A stretch of DNA of 15,840 nucleotides from Lachnoclostridium sp. UBA7122 (GTDB lineage Bacteria > Bacillota > Clostridia > Lachnospirales > Lachnospiraceae). Location of the stretch: the NCBI GenBank assembly GCA_002493085.1, contig DKXQ01000043.1, forward strand, positions 1-15,840, read 5' to 3'. Positions 1 to 7,576 of the stretch are shown here, piece by piece. The translations under genes and the position numbers were made by a program. Position 1 is the stretch's first letter. Every line of letters starts with the position of its first letter. A model generated the notes under the pieces. That model searched no databases and had not been told where the DNA came from. It saw only the letters and a program-made list of their open reading frames with translations.

Positions 1-1
1 A

Positions 2-199
2 ACTATGCATCATTTATTTTTATCTATACTAGAGGGTGTACAAGCTGTTGAAATTCTAAAAGGTGTCTGTGAAGAAGCAACACCATTAAGAAAAAGTTCT
101 GACCGCCTGGGTCTTGTTATTACACAAGGGAAAACTGCTGAGGATGCAATTAGAACTGCAGAAAAAGCACTAGACATGATCGACTTTATTGTTGAATAG
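2..199 (+). CDS. ATP-grasp family ligase, C-terminal fragment (5' end outside window)
   Basis: The frame is open to the left edge, so only the last 65 or so residues are seen. The segment RLGLVITQGKTAEDAI followed by RTAEKALDMIDFIVE matches the C-terminal closing element of ATP-grasp enzymes of the biotin carboxylase/carbamoyl-phosphate synthase type: an R-x-G-x-V-I strand, 'GKT', then an amphipathic 'EDAI-x-x-AE-x-AL' helix. Such enzymes join a carboxylate to an amine, thiol or similar nucleophile through an acyl-phosphate made from ATP, in the cytoplasm. The catalytic ATP-binding region lies outside the window, so the substrate is unknown. The TAG stop overlaps the ribosome site of the next gene (TAGGAGG), so the two genes are almost certainly co-transcribed, which links this enzyme to the BCCT-like transporter. 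The family call rests only on the tail and is moderate. Confidence 0.55.
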   Translation, partial: TMHHLFLSILEGVQAVEILKGVCEEATPLRKSSDRLGLVITQGKTAEDAIRTAEKALDMIDFIVE

Positions 200-213
200 G
201 AGGATAAAATAAG

Positions 214-1506
214 GTGTGTTTGGAAAGTTTTTTCGAACATTTAAAAGCCATGGGTAATTTGGAAGGAAAAGCGAGTGATTATCCCATAATGATGGCGATA
301 TATTTAGGCATCTTTATTGCTTGTACAGTTGTTTCAGTTGTACTGTTTTTTTCAAAATATGGAAAGCGTGTTGTCTGGCTTCCTGATCAACATAAAATAA
401 TCAAGAGTAAGTTTAGCTACATGGCAATGCTGGCTTGTACGTTCACAGGCGTTTATCTGGTTGGTTCCTTTCCGTCGGAGCTACAAAACACGTACGGAAC
501 TTGGAATGCTGACCTTTTTTATACGATTGGCCAAACATCCTTGATGCTCATTGCAGGTGTATATAGTTTGGCTACGTATAAAACAAAAAAGAACACGGTA
601 CTCAATATTTTATCTATTATTATTGGTTTAAGTACATCAATTCCTATGGCGGCAACGGTAATCCTGACACCACTTCATACTGAAGGTGCAATGAGAATTG
701 TACCGATTATAGTAGTTATAACCATCATTGTAATATTAGCAATAATTTCGGTAAAGTTTAATCTGTTGGTGAGATATTCAAGAATTAACATTTACATGTT
801 CATCATAACCTCAATAGCGTTGTTTACAACTATATCAACGTTTGATAATAGTACTGTAGATTTGAGTAAGATTCTTCCTTTCCAAGGTATGCTGAATGTA
901 GAACCTTGGCGGGAATGGCTGACTAATCCATATTGGTGGTATTTTGAAGCTACTGTAGTGTCGTGGTCAGTTTTCTGCGGAAGATTTGTTGCTTATTGCA
1001 GTAATGGTTATTCAGTAAAGGATATTATAAAATATGGGACGTTTTCACTGATAGCTCTGACAGTTATATGGCATGTTGTTTCTGTCGCAACAGGATATAC
1101 ACTTTCGTTTTCAAGAGGACCGGTTATCTATGCTCTTACAGCTCTGACAATGTTAGCGTTTGCTGTAACCTCGTTGGATTCGGCAACAAAAACGCTTGTA
1201 AACGATACGGTCAGACTGATCAGTGAGGGTGGATCAAAAAAGAAATTTAACCAAGAGCAAATTCTTAATATTGTAACTTATAGCACAATGGGTATTTTGG
1301 GTGTTCTTAACGTGACCCTGCTTATAACTGGTTTTCCACGTTTATTCACAATTCTGTCTTGCTTAATATTTGTTTCTTTTTTTGTAAGAGCTATTGTTTA
1401 CTCTTTCAAATTCGCTATTGGAAAGATGGATTATTCGAAAACTGGAACTATAACAACAGAAGAATATTTGACAATTTCAACACAGAGATATGAAAAGAGT
1501 GAATAA
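214..1506 (+). CDS. Divergent BCCT-like multi-membrane transporter
   Basis: A 430-residue protein with about 10 hydrophobic segments. It starts at GTG 214, with AGGAGG 10 bases upstream. Two stretches align by eye with betaine/carnitine/choline transporters. Residues 47-91 ('SKYGKRVV' to 'KSKFSYMAML') match the SKYG...FAML entry to the Gly-rich helix. Residues 250-272 (SWSVFCGRFVAYCSNGYSVKDII) match the family's AWSPFVGMFIAR-x-SRGR-x-IREF block, and 'LDSATKTL' (321-328) sits where BCCTs have 'DSGS'. Hallmarks are altered: the GMGIGL-x-FWG-x-x-EP motif reads TFTGVYLVGSFPSEL, and the WW of the aromatic substrate box is TV (247-248), although Trp251 is kept. The protein is also shorter than most BCCTs (about 500 or more residues). 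It probably moves a compatible-solute-like or amino-acid-derived molecule, but not necessarily a quaternary amine. Its partner is the upstream ATP-grasp gene. Confidence 0.6.
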   Translation: MCLESFFEHLKAMGNLEGKASDYPIMMAIYLGIFIACTVVSVVLFFSKYGKRVVWLPDQHKIIKSKFSYMAMLACTFTGVYLVGSFPSELQNTYGTWNADLFYTIGQTSLMLIAGVYSLATYKTKKNTVLNILSIIIGLSTSIPMAATVILTPLHTEGAMRIVPIIVVITIIVILAIISVKFNLLVRYSRINIYMFIITSIALFTTISTFDNSTVDLSKILPFQGMLNVEPWREWLTNPYWWYFEATVVSWSVFCGRFVAYCSNGYSVKDIIKYGTFSLIALTVIWHVVSVATGYTLSFSRGPVIYALTALTMLAFAVTSLDSATKTLVNDTVRLISEGGSKKKFNQEQILNIVTYSTMGILGVLNVTLLITGFPRLFTILSCLIFVSFFVRAIVYSFKFAIGKMDYSKTGTITTEEYLTISTQRYEKSE

Positions 1507-1904
1507 CATTAAAATTATGCCAGATACCTGACACATACTTCCATCTACCACTGCCACAAATCCTTTGCGTCAAATCCACTGAAATCTTTAACTTGCGAAA
1601 GAAGCAGATGATGTGCATATACAGATTGACAGCAGCAAGTTTGAGAGTATATATAGAAGCAAATCACTCAGCATGGATGATTCAGTCAGAGAATACCAGT
1701 GTGGTTATCACGCAGCAGCCTAACCACATAATGTTGTATGGTTATTAGGCTGCGAATGATGGATAGTGTGGGTATGTAGAACTTTCCTATTCCGCAATTA
1801 TTACGGATGGTTTGCAGTTTTAACAGCGCACATAAACCGTTCAAACTATGTGCCACTTTAATGAAAAATAGGCGTTTTCCATTGGTCAGCGAATGCACTC
1901 CTGA
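1507..1904. other. Gene-poor 398-bp interval with several dyads, no recognised gene
   Basis: I see no supported gene here. The only plus-strand ORF with any start context is ATG 1608 to TAG 1748 (46 codons, GAAAGAAG just upstream), and its product resembles nothing I know. Three dyads stand out. GCAGCCTAA (1715-1723) pairs with TTAGGCTGC (1745-1753). GTGGTTA (1701-1707) pairs with TAACCAC (1721-1727), competing with the first for the same bases. GCACATA (1828-1834) pairs with TATGTGC (1847-1853). None is followed by a T-run, so they are not convincing terminators. The interval separates the ATP-grasp/BCCT pair from the glycan genes, and could be a decayed gene or mobile-element scar, or a structured leader of the DUF6020 gene. 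Confidence 0.5.
1715..1753. repeat. 9-bp perfect inverted repeat, hairpin-forming
   Basis: GCAGCCTAA and TTAGGCTGC are exact reverse complements, separated by 21 bases that can extend the stem through CCA/TGG after a 3-base bulge. It overlaps a second dyad (1701-1707 with 1721-1727), so only one of the two can form at a time. No T-tract follows on either strand. The role is unknown. Confidence 0.45.
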
Positions 1905-3503
1905 GTGTTATTGATATGTATTCATTTTGTATTTTCAATTATGGTTCTGGCAGCAAATTATTCAATGTTTTCTGATGATAATTTACCAGATTATATGGGT
2001 ATGACGTTCAGACAAGTATATATAACATATCTTATAATATCAACAGGAGCTGGCGGGTATTTTGCAGCATGGAATATTTTATGCTGCTTTAAAGATAAAT
2101 TTAAATATTTTTCATGGGAAAGAAGAAAAAAGAATGCTTTCCGTCCAATAATTATATTTTTTGCATCATTTTTAATAATTTCCATTTTGTACATTATATT
2201 GTTATTTACATGTAAATATCCTGGAAATTTGTCATATGATAGCATTTTCCAAATCAGACAGCTGATGACAGGAAGTTATTCAAATCACCATCCGTTTTAC
2301 CATACAATAACAATTAAATTATTTATTACGCTTGGTTTAAAAATATTTAGTGATATGAATAAAGCAGTGGCTCTGTATCATGTATTCCAAATTTTATTTA
2401 TGTCAATGTGCTTTTCAATGGTAATGCTTACATTATATGAAATGGATATCCAGATGGGATGGATTATTGTTACAACAATATGGTATGCTTTAATGCCTTT
2501 TCATATTATGTATAGTTTTACTATGTGGAAAGATGTTATGTTTGGAGGTTTTGTTCTCCTTTTTCTTGTTTTTATATTCAGGATACTAAAAAAAACAGGT
2601 CAGAATAAAGTTTTTAATTATATTATGTTTTTAATTTCAGGTTTGGGTGTATGTTTATTCAGAAGCAATGGTTTTTTTGCATTTGTAATTATTTTTCTTG
2701 TTTTTCTTATGCTTTTTCAGAAAAAGGAAAGAAACATATGTATTATGTTTGTAACAGTAATAGCAGCAAGTTTTTTAATGAAACATATTGCATTAAGTAA
2801 TTTAGGCGTAAGCCAGCCTGATATAGTTGAAGCATTATCTATACCTATCCAGCAAATTGCAAGGGTAGTTGTTGAATATAATGATTTCACTGGTGAACAA
2901 AGGGATAAATTAAGTGAAGTTATTGATATCGAAGCTATACCAGAAAAATATTTGCCATATATATCTGATCCTATTAAAAGTCTTATAAGAGAGAAAGGAA
3001 ACCAGCAGTATATTCCCAACAATAAATTTACATATTTAAAATTGTATATCCAAACCGGTCTCAGACATCCATGGACATATATAAAAGCATGGATTGATGA
3101 AACGAAAGGCTTCTGGAATGCAGGATATTCATACTGGAAATGGTCTGATGCTGTACAGGAAAACGAATATGGGATTAGCCGTATTATAAATTCCGAAAGT
3201 ATGAACAGGTATTTTAATGAATATCTGTGGCTTTTTCAAAATAACCATTTTTTACAACTCTTTCTCTGTATAGGTTTTTATGTCTGGGTAGATTTATTTT
3301 TATGTTTTATAAGTGTTGTAAAAAGAAATAAAACAAGTTTCTTTATGACAATACCAATACTTGCAATAATTTCTTCACTGCTTATATCCACCCCTGTATA
3401 TGCGGAGTTCAGATACGCATATGCAGTATTCTGCAGTCTGCCGTTTGTTATCTTTACAGTTTTTTATAAAGATAGTAATATAAAGAAAAAAATACATAGA
3501 TAA
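1905..3503 (+). CDS. DUF6020-type multi-membrane protein (probable GT-C-like glycosyltransferase)
   Basis: 532 residues with about 12 hydrophobic helices. The first long extracytoplasmic loop holds KYPGNLSYDSIFQIRQ (104-119) followed by SYSNHHPFYHT (124-134). This is the YPG-x-x-S-x-DS-x-x-Q ... YSNHHP-x-x-HT signature I associate with DUF6020 proteins, which resemble GT-C enzymes using lipid-linked sugars; Asp112 would be the candidate acidic residue. Activity is inferred, not shown. The start is doubtful: GTG 1905 directly follows an in-frame TGA and has no ribosome site, and the in-frame ATG at 1941 has none either. ATG 1861 in another frame encodes a basic MKNRR peptide that would precede the first helix if there were a frameshift near 1905. 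The gene may therefore be slightly 5'-truncated or frameshifted. The rest of the frame is intact to TAA 3501-3503. Confidence 0.72.
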   Translation: MLLICIHFVFSIMVLAANYSMFSDDNLPDYMGMTFRQVYITYLIISTGAGGYFAAWNILCCFKDKFKYFSWERRKKNAFRPIIIFFASFLIISILYIILLFTCKYPGNLSYDSIFQIRQLMTGSYSNHHPFYHTITIKLFITLGLKIFSDMNKAVALYHVFQILFMSMCFSMVMLTLYEMDIQMGWIIVTTIWYALMPFHIMYSFTMWKDVMFGGFVLLFLVFIFRILKKTGQNKVFNYIMFLISGLGVCLFRSNGFFAFVIIFLVFLMLFQKKERNICIMFVTVIAASFLMKHIALSNLGVSQPDIVEALSIPIQQIARVVVEYNDFTGEQRDKLSEVIDIEAIPEKYLPYISDPIKSLIREKGNQQYIPNNKFTYLKLYIQTGLRHPWTYIKAWIDETKGFWNAGYSYWKWSDAVQENEYGISRIINSESMNRYFNEYLWLFQNNHFLQLFLCIGFYVWVDLFLCFISVVKRNKTSFFMTIPILAIISSLLISTPVYAEFRYAYAVFCSLPFVIFTVFYKDSNIKKKIHR

Positions 3504-3523
3504 TATTACTCATAAATTTTTTT
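3474..3523 (+). terminator. Weak candidate terminator of the DUF6020 gene
   Basis: AGTAATAT (3474-3481, inside the CDS end) and ATATTACT (3503-3510) form an 8-bp stem. A run of seven T follows at 3517-3523, six bases past the stem. The stem is AT-rich and the loop is 21 bases, so efficiency is doubtful. Confidence 0.3.
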
Positions 3524-3604
3524 GCCTTGAAACCGCCAGAGCAATATGATTTAAAGCCATCAATTTATATTGTATCATAAAAAAGCACATTATTTACCAC
3601 TTTT

Positions 3605-3667
3605 TACAAAAATTCCCCAGATAAAGTTATACTATCTACACATTTGATAATGTAACTTTACCTGGGG
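3605..3667 (-). terminator. Long rho-independent terminator of the minus-strand glycan operon
   Basis: Read on the minus strand, a stem of about 22 bp starts CCCCAGGTAAAGTTAC (from 3667) and closes with GTATAACTTTATCTGGGG (to 3615). The loop is 9 bases, and AATTTTTG follows. The departures from perfect pairing are two G-T wobbles and one A-C mismatch on this strand; on the plus strand the wobbles become mismatches. Together with the T-run, this shows that the structure serves the minus-strand transcript. It lies about 17 bases past the stop of the CgeB-type gene. The stem is unusually long for a terminator. Confidence 0.75.
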
Positions 3668-3684
3668 GTTTGTCTGTATGTGTG

Positions 3685-4878
3685 CTATATTTTTTCAAGC
3701 ATTGCTGTAAGGCTTTTTTCGTATGTGTGGTTCTGGCGTACTTTTTTGCATCCATTGGCAGCGATTTCCCTGCGTTCATCTTCATGTGTCAGAAAATATA
3801 CAATTTTAGCATATAAATCTTCCCTGCTGGCAAAACTTACAAAGTCCTCCCCATCTGTAAAGTGCAGATTAAAATCATCCTGATAGTTAGTTAAAAGAAA
3901 GCCGCCAGCTCCCATTATATCCATTGCACGCAGTGGAATTCCGCTTTTTATGCTGCGAAGTGTAATATTCAGGTTTATCTTGCTGTTTTGGAATACAAGT
4001 GGCATTTCATGCATATAGTGGACAGTTCCCATATTCTGTACATCAGGCAGGAATGGCGTTGGTGCTGGTGTATACAGCTTAAGTGGCATGGCAGTCCTGC
4101 CTTCAGAGGTTGTAATATGTGGCAGCAGCTTGCTAATCCCATCTAATATTTCTGTCCGTTCAGTCTGTGTCATCTTTCTGCACAAAAAGTAGTTTGCATA
4201 TGTATATGCTAGTGTTTCCATGCCATTAGGTGTAGTTTCAAGCGGCATGGCTTTCTGCATATTTTCTATAATCTGTGGTGTAAGGGTATTTTCAATAAAT
4301 GAGTAGCCATATACAAGCATCTGTGAAGCCATTACACCTTCGAGGTATCCACGTGTATATCCATCAAGTTTAGTCATTCTGTCGTACAGGGTATGTTTTT
4401 CTGTATAAAGCGAGCCTGTAAATGATATATCTGCTTCTACAATTTTTTTCTGTTCTGGTGTTGCAGACATTTTTGAAAGCCTTTCTGCATTTACTGCCAT
4501 CGGCATGTAGTATACATTCTGCGCACCTAATTCTTTAAGCCCGGCAGCCATCTGTGAATCAAATATAAATATCCGGTTGCATGGGTTAAATATGGTCTTT
4601 GAATATGTCAGTACAAGCGGGCTGTCATAACACCATGATATATATATAATCCCAGCATCATTACATGCGTCTGAGATTACAGGGAAATAATTGGAGGTAA
4701 AGACCAGCCCAATATTTTCTGAATGTATATATTTTTTTAATGCAGATTTGTATTTGGGGTCAATCCTGTAATTTTTTGGCTCTTTTTCATATTGTATTAC
4801 AGTATGGCCAAGTTTTTCAAATGCTTCTGTTATATCTTCTGCGCCAAAACTTTTCCAGTGTGGAAATAAAATTCTCAT
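3685..4878 (-). CDS. CgeB/DUF3880-type glycosyltransferase
   Basis: 397 residues, soluble, with no signal peptide or membrane helix. The start MRILFPHWKSFGAEDITEAF and the block ending SWCYDSPLVL (81-90) resemble the DUF3880 N-terminal half of CgeB-like enzymes. The C-terminal half has the Glyco_trans_1_2 pattern: LRAMDIMGAGGFLLTNYQDD (317-336), then DGEDFVSFASREDL (342-355) and a final helix pair with HTYEKSL. This GT-B fold normally binds a nucleotide sugar between the two halves, and the G-A-G-G motif sits at the donor site. The gene starts 3 bases after the polymerase/ligase stop, with a weak AAAGG-like site inside that gene, so it is the second gene of a two-gene operon ending at the terminator 3667-3605. 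It probably adds a sugar to the lipid-linked repeat unit in the cytoplasm. Donor and acceptor are unknown. Confidence 0.82.
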   Translation of the reverse strand: MRILFPHWKSFGAEDITEAFEKLGHTVIQYEKEPKNYRIDPKYKSALKKYIHSENIGLVFTSNYFPVISDACNDAGIIYISWCYDSPLVLTYSKTIFNPCNRIFIFDSQMAAGLKELGAQNVYYMPMAVNAERLSKMSATPEQKKIVEADISFTGSLYTEKHTLYDRMTKLDGYTRGYLEGVMASQMLVYGYSFIENTLTPQIIENMQKAMPLETTPNGMETLAYTYANYFLCRKMTQTERTEILDGISKLLPHITTSEGRTAMPLKLYTPAPTPFLPDVQNMGTVHYMHEMPLVFQNSKINLNITLRSIKSGIPLRAMDIMGAGGFLLTNYQDDFNLHFTDGEDFVSFASREDLYAKIVYFLTHEDERREIAANGCKKVRQNHTYEKSLTAMLEKI

Positions 4879-4881
4879 AAG

Positions 4882-6693
4882 TTAATTAGTTAAGCCTTTC
4901 TTTTTTAGCTTATAGTTAATTCCAAGTCCCATTCCAATCAGTGCAAAGAAGATTGGTGATGTAGCTACACATGAATCGTTTGTAATGGCAAGTATCATAT
5001 AGCCTATAGAGCCCACAAATATAGCAACACCTACTTTAGGAAGATAACTGTCATAGTTGTGTTTCCAGTATAATTTAAAGCTGTCTGCCAGATACCATAT
5101 AAAGAATACAAGCATTGCAATAATAGAAGGAACACCTGTCTGTACAGCAATTTGTAAATACATGCAGTGTGGTTTTGTTATAATTTCATTCACATGCCCT
5201 GAATTGTACAGGCCTACCAGGTCATTATTTGGAAATGCAAGTAAAAATGTATCAGGTCCTGAACCAAGCAGAAAATATTTTTTCAGCAGTGGCAGGGTAC
5301 GTGCCCATATATATCCACGCATGTTTGCAAAGTGGTAGTGGTTTTCAAGGAAGTCAAGGGATTTTTCTTGTTCTGTAAGTTTCATAAGTGCCATGCCAGC
5401 CCCAAGTGCATAGTATGTCTTGTCATTTGCTTTCATAAGATTGGAAAAATACCATGGCTTATCATCAATAGTAACCCCAAAGCCATAAAATCCTTCTGCT
5501 CTTATAGATGAGAATGTAAATGGAAAACGCTCATCATTAATTACATAGGTAATTCCATCTTCTGACAGGGAGAATGGTACTTCACTGCCGTTTCCATCTG
5601 TAAGGTTAAAAATGTCATTTCTATATTCATCCTGTTCAACTTTGAATATAAGTGTGTTACCTTTATAACCGATAGTGACATTATCATCATTTGTAAAAAT
5701 ATTTTCCAGTGGATGGACTTCATCTGCTGTTGAAAACATGGATTTCATACGGTCTAAAAGTATATTCTGGTTCATTGCATTTATGCCAATAAATGCTACT
5801 ATAAATGCTGCAATAGCAATAACAGTTATTTTCCAGTTTTTGATAAATACTTTACGCATGCATAGTAACATAATTATAAGTGAAATAATTATTGTAACAA
5901 TACCAGCACGTGACTGTGATGCGAAAAGTATAAGTATAAGTGCTACAGCGAGAAACGCATAGCCAATACGGTGCCAGAGCTTTTTAGTAGTAAATAAAAG
6001 CGCAACAAGCAGCGGAACGATAAGTGTAACATAAAAACCTACATAGTTAGGGTTATATAATGTAAGGTATGCACGGCCAAGTTCAAACTTAAAGTCGAGT
6101 CCGCCACCTGGATAAATTAACTGTCCGCCCAGTTCAGTACGCAAAAAGTCATGCTGGAATACCTGGCTTAAACCAAGTGCCACCATTACTGAGATTCCAG
6201 CCATAAACCATCTCATAGTACGTTTTACTGTTTTTTCGTCCTGTAATATAAAGAAACAGTAATATGTAATGACAAAATAGCCCATAAGTACCCATACTGG
6301 TTCAAACTGTTCATGTATGCCATTAAAAGAAAAATATGAATTTTGCGATGTAATAGCTGAAATAAATGAAATAACAGCGTATACTGCCAGCGGAATAAGT
6401 TTTTTATCCCAGACAAACTTCCTTTCTTCACCTAGTATCATGTACACGATGGCGCATATCATAAATATTGACACTAAAATAAGGCACACTGTTTTATAGT
6501 GTAAGAAAAAATCGCTTTTGGTATCCTCTACTCCAATCCATTCAAAATCACTTAGATGTGTATTGTATTGGTAATAGCGTGTAATAAGCGGAATGACTGC
6601 TAGAACTGCTATAACAGGTAGTATCAGAAAGAAAGAATACTCATTTTCTGACGGGTCATTTTTACTTTTGTTGCCTATGTTGTAACCAGCCAT
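4882..6693 (-). CDS. O-antigen ligase/polymerase-like membrane protein (Wzy_C family)
   Basis: 603 residues with about 12 membrane helices. ATG 6693 follows AGGAGG (6704-6699) by 5 bases. The Wzy_C signature is visible: FASQSRAG (257-264), then RGYIWARTLPLL (459-470), LGSGPDTF (476-483) and KPHCMYLQ (507-514), with Arg262, Arg465 and His509 in the places where Wzy/WaaL proteins keep essential basic residues. Such proteins transfer or polymerise lipid-linked glycans on the outer face of the membrane. Unusually, about 140 residues (roughly 312-455) separate the central helices and lack hydrophobic helices; they look like a beta-rich extracytoplasmic insert (IGYKGNTLIFKVEQDEYRND and so on). The same operon encodes the CgeB-type transferase, and the divergent operon encodes the initiating sugar-phosphate transferase. 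Whether it polymerises or ligates cannot be decided from sequence. Confidence 0.85.
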   Translation of the reverse strand: MAGYNIGNKSKNDPSENEYSFFLILPVIAVLAVIPLITRYYQYNTHLSDFEWIGVEDTKSDFFLHYKTVCLILVSIFMICAIVYMILGEERKFVWDKKLIPLAVYAVISFISAITSQNSYFSFNGIHEQFEPVWVLMGYFVITYYCFFILQDEKTVKRTMRWFMAGISVMVALGLSQVFQHDFLRTELGGQLIYPGGGLDFKFELGRAYLTLYNPNYVGFYVTLIVPLLVALLFTTKKLWHRIGYAFLAVALILILFASQSRAGIVTIIISLIIMLLCMRKVFIKNWKITVIAIAAFIVAFIGINAMNQNILLDRMKSMFSTADEVHPLENIFTNDDNVTIGYKGNTLIFKVEQDEYRNDIFNLTDGNGSEVPFSLSEDGITYVINDERFPFTFSSIRAEGFYGFGVTIDDKPWYFSNLMKANDKTYYALGAGMALMKLTEQEKSLDFLENHYHFANMRGYIWARTLPLLKKYFLLGSGPDTFLLAFPNNDLVGLYNSGHVNEIITKPHCMYLQIAVQTGVPSIIAMLVFFIWYLADSFKLYWKHNYDSYLPKVGVAIFVGSIGYMILAITNDSCVATSPIFFALIGMGLGINYKLKKKGLTN

Positions 6694-6744
6694 AATTACC
6701 TCCTATGTAATAAAAAATTCTGGCAAATAAACAGCCATAAGAAT

Positions 6745-6772
6745 ATTATACATGAAATATTACAAAAAACAA
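6745..6772 (-). promoter_or_regulatory. Promoter of the minus-strand polymerase/glycosyltransferase operon
   Basis: On the minus strand, TATAAT (6750-6745) is a perfect -10 box preceded by an extended TG (ATG TATAAT). TTGTTT (6772-6767) lies 16 bases upstream as the -35. Transcription would start near 6738, leaving about 45 bases of leader before ATG 6693, which carries an AGGAGG site. Confidence 0.65.
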
Positions 6773-6796
6773 CAACAAATTTATTTATCCATATGG

Positions 6797-6825
6797 TTGA
6801 CATTAATTGTACTAGTGTATACAAT
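6797..6825 (+). promoter_or_regulatory. Sigma-70/SigA promoter of the GntR-GT2-transferase operon
   Basis: TTGACA (6797-6802) is a perfect -35 box. TACAAT (6820-6825) is a 5/6 -10 box with the optimal 17-base spacer. Predicted initiation is near 6832. This lies downstream of the ATG at 6828 and so decides the start of the regulator gene (ATG 6861). It is divergent from the 6772-6745 promoter, with the two -35 boxes 24 bases apart. Confidence 0.75.
6814..6825 (+). promoter_or_regulatory. Candidate GntR/FCD operator overlapping the -10 box
   Basis: AGTGTATACAAT matches the palindrome ATTGTATACAAT, a typical FadR-subfamily GntR operator shape (central GTATAC), at 11 of 12 positions, with a perfect TGTATACA core at 6816-6823. 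A second half-site ATTGTA (6806-6811) forms a dyad with TACAAT (6820-6825). The position over the -10 box predicts repression of the regulator's own operon. Binding by the adjacent regulator is inferred. Confidence 0.5.
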
Positions 6826-6860
6826 GTATGCAAAAGCAAAGTAAAAGGACAGATAAGACA

Positions 6861-7571
6861 ATGGACAATTACAGTGAAAACAGGGCTGTTATTGACAGAT
6901 ATTCCCTGCGTGGCAAAGTATTTAATAAATTACGTGAAGGCATACTGGACGGCGGTTATCCAGAAAAATATGAACTCAGGGAGGCCGCTATAAGCAAGGA
7001 ATTTGGCGTTTCAAGGACACCTGTCAGGGAAGCTTTAAGACAGCTTGAGCTTGAAGGGCTTGTTTCGGTTATTCCAAATAAAGGTGCATATGTTAATGGC
7101 ATCACTTCTAAAGATATCTATGATATATATATGATACGTTCATATCTTGAAAGCCTTTGCGCTAAGTGGGCATGTGAAAATATTACCAGCGGGCAGATTG
7201 AAGATTTAGAGGAAATAATATATTTAAGTGAGTTCCATATAAAAAAGAAACATATGGACCAGATATTTGAACTTGATAACAGATTCCACCTTGCTATGTA
7301 TAAAGCATGTGGAAGCAAAATACTTGAACATATTTTATCTGATTACCACAGGTATGTTGAGCGAATAAGAAAGAATACACTGTCTTTACAGGAGCGCGCA
7401 GGAATGGCGGTTATGGAACATAAGGCTATATTAAATGCCATAAAAGATAAAGATGAAGAAAAGGCAGGACAGCTTGCCAATGAACATATATTAAAAGCCA
7501 TAGACAACATAAAAAGCCAGGGAATTGGCAATCTTATGCAGAAACATGAAGATAATGGACAGGGAGCATAA
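6861..7571 (+). CDS. GntR-family transcriptional regulator, FCD (FadR) subfamily
   Basis: 236 residues from ATG 6861. The N-terminal winged helix-turn-helix contains LREAAISKEFGVSRTPVREA then LRQLELEGLVSV, typical of GntR (about residues 15-80). The C-terminal all-helical FCD domain (about 85-215) keeps the metal/ligand set: Asp and His in ELDNRFHLAMY, His in MEHKAIL and His in NEHI. FCD proteins usually bind small carboxylates through this metal. The start is chosen because the earlier ATG at 6828 lies upstream of the expected transcription start, only 3 bases after the -10 box; ATG 6861 has AAAGGA upstream. It is the first gene of the operon with the GT2 and sugar-phosphate transferase genes, 5 bases before the next start, so it probably controls itself and this operon, perhaps also the divergent one. 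Its effector is unknown. Confidence 0.85.
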   Translation: MDNYSENRAVIDRYSLRGKVFNKLREGILDGGYPEKYELREAAISKEFGVSRTPVREALRQLELEGLVSVIPNKGAYVNGITSKDIYDIYMIRSYLESLCAKWACENITSGQIEDLEEIIYLSEFHIKKKHMDQIFELDNRFHLAMYKACGSKILEHILSDYHRYVERIRKNTLSLQERAGMAVMEHKAILNAIKDKDEEKAGQLANEHILKAIDNIKSQGIGNLMQKHEDNGQGA

Positions 7572-7576
7572 CAGCA

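Noticed and set aside
1608..1748. 46-codon ORF in the gap before the DUF6020 gene
   Set aside because: No family resemblance, overlaps hairpin-forming DNA, and only a weak ribosome site; not enough to call a gene.
1686..1898. 70-codon minus-strand ORF in the same gap
   Set aside because: No ribosome site or recognisable motif, and it reads through the inverted repeats; most likely a chance frame.
6828..6860. Upstream ATG for the GntR regulator adding 11 residues
   Set aside because: It lies 3 bases after the -10 box and before the expected transcription start, and has no ribosome site; ATG 6861 fits better.
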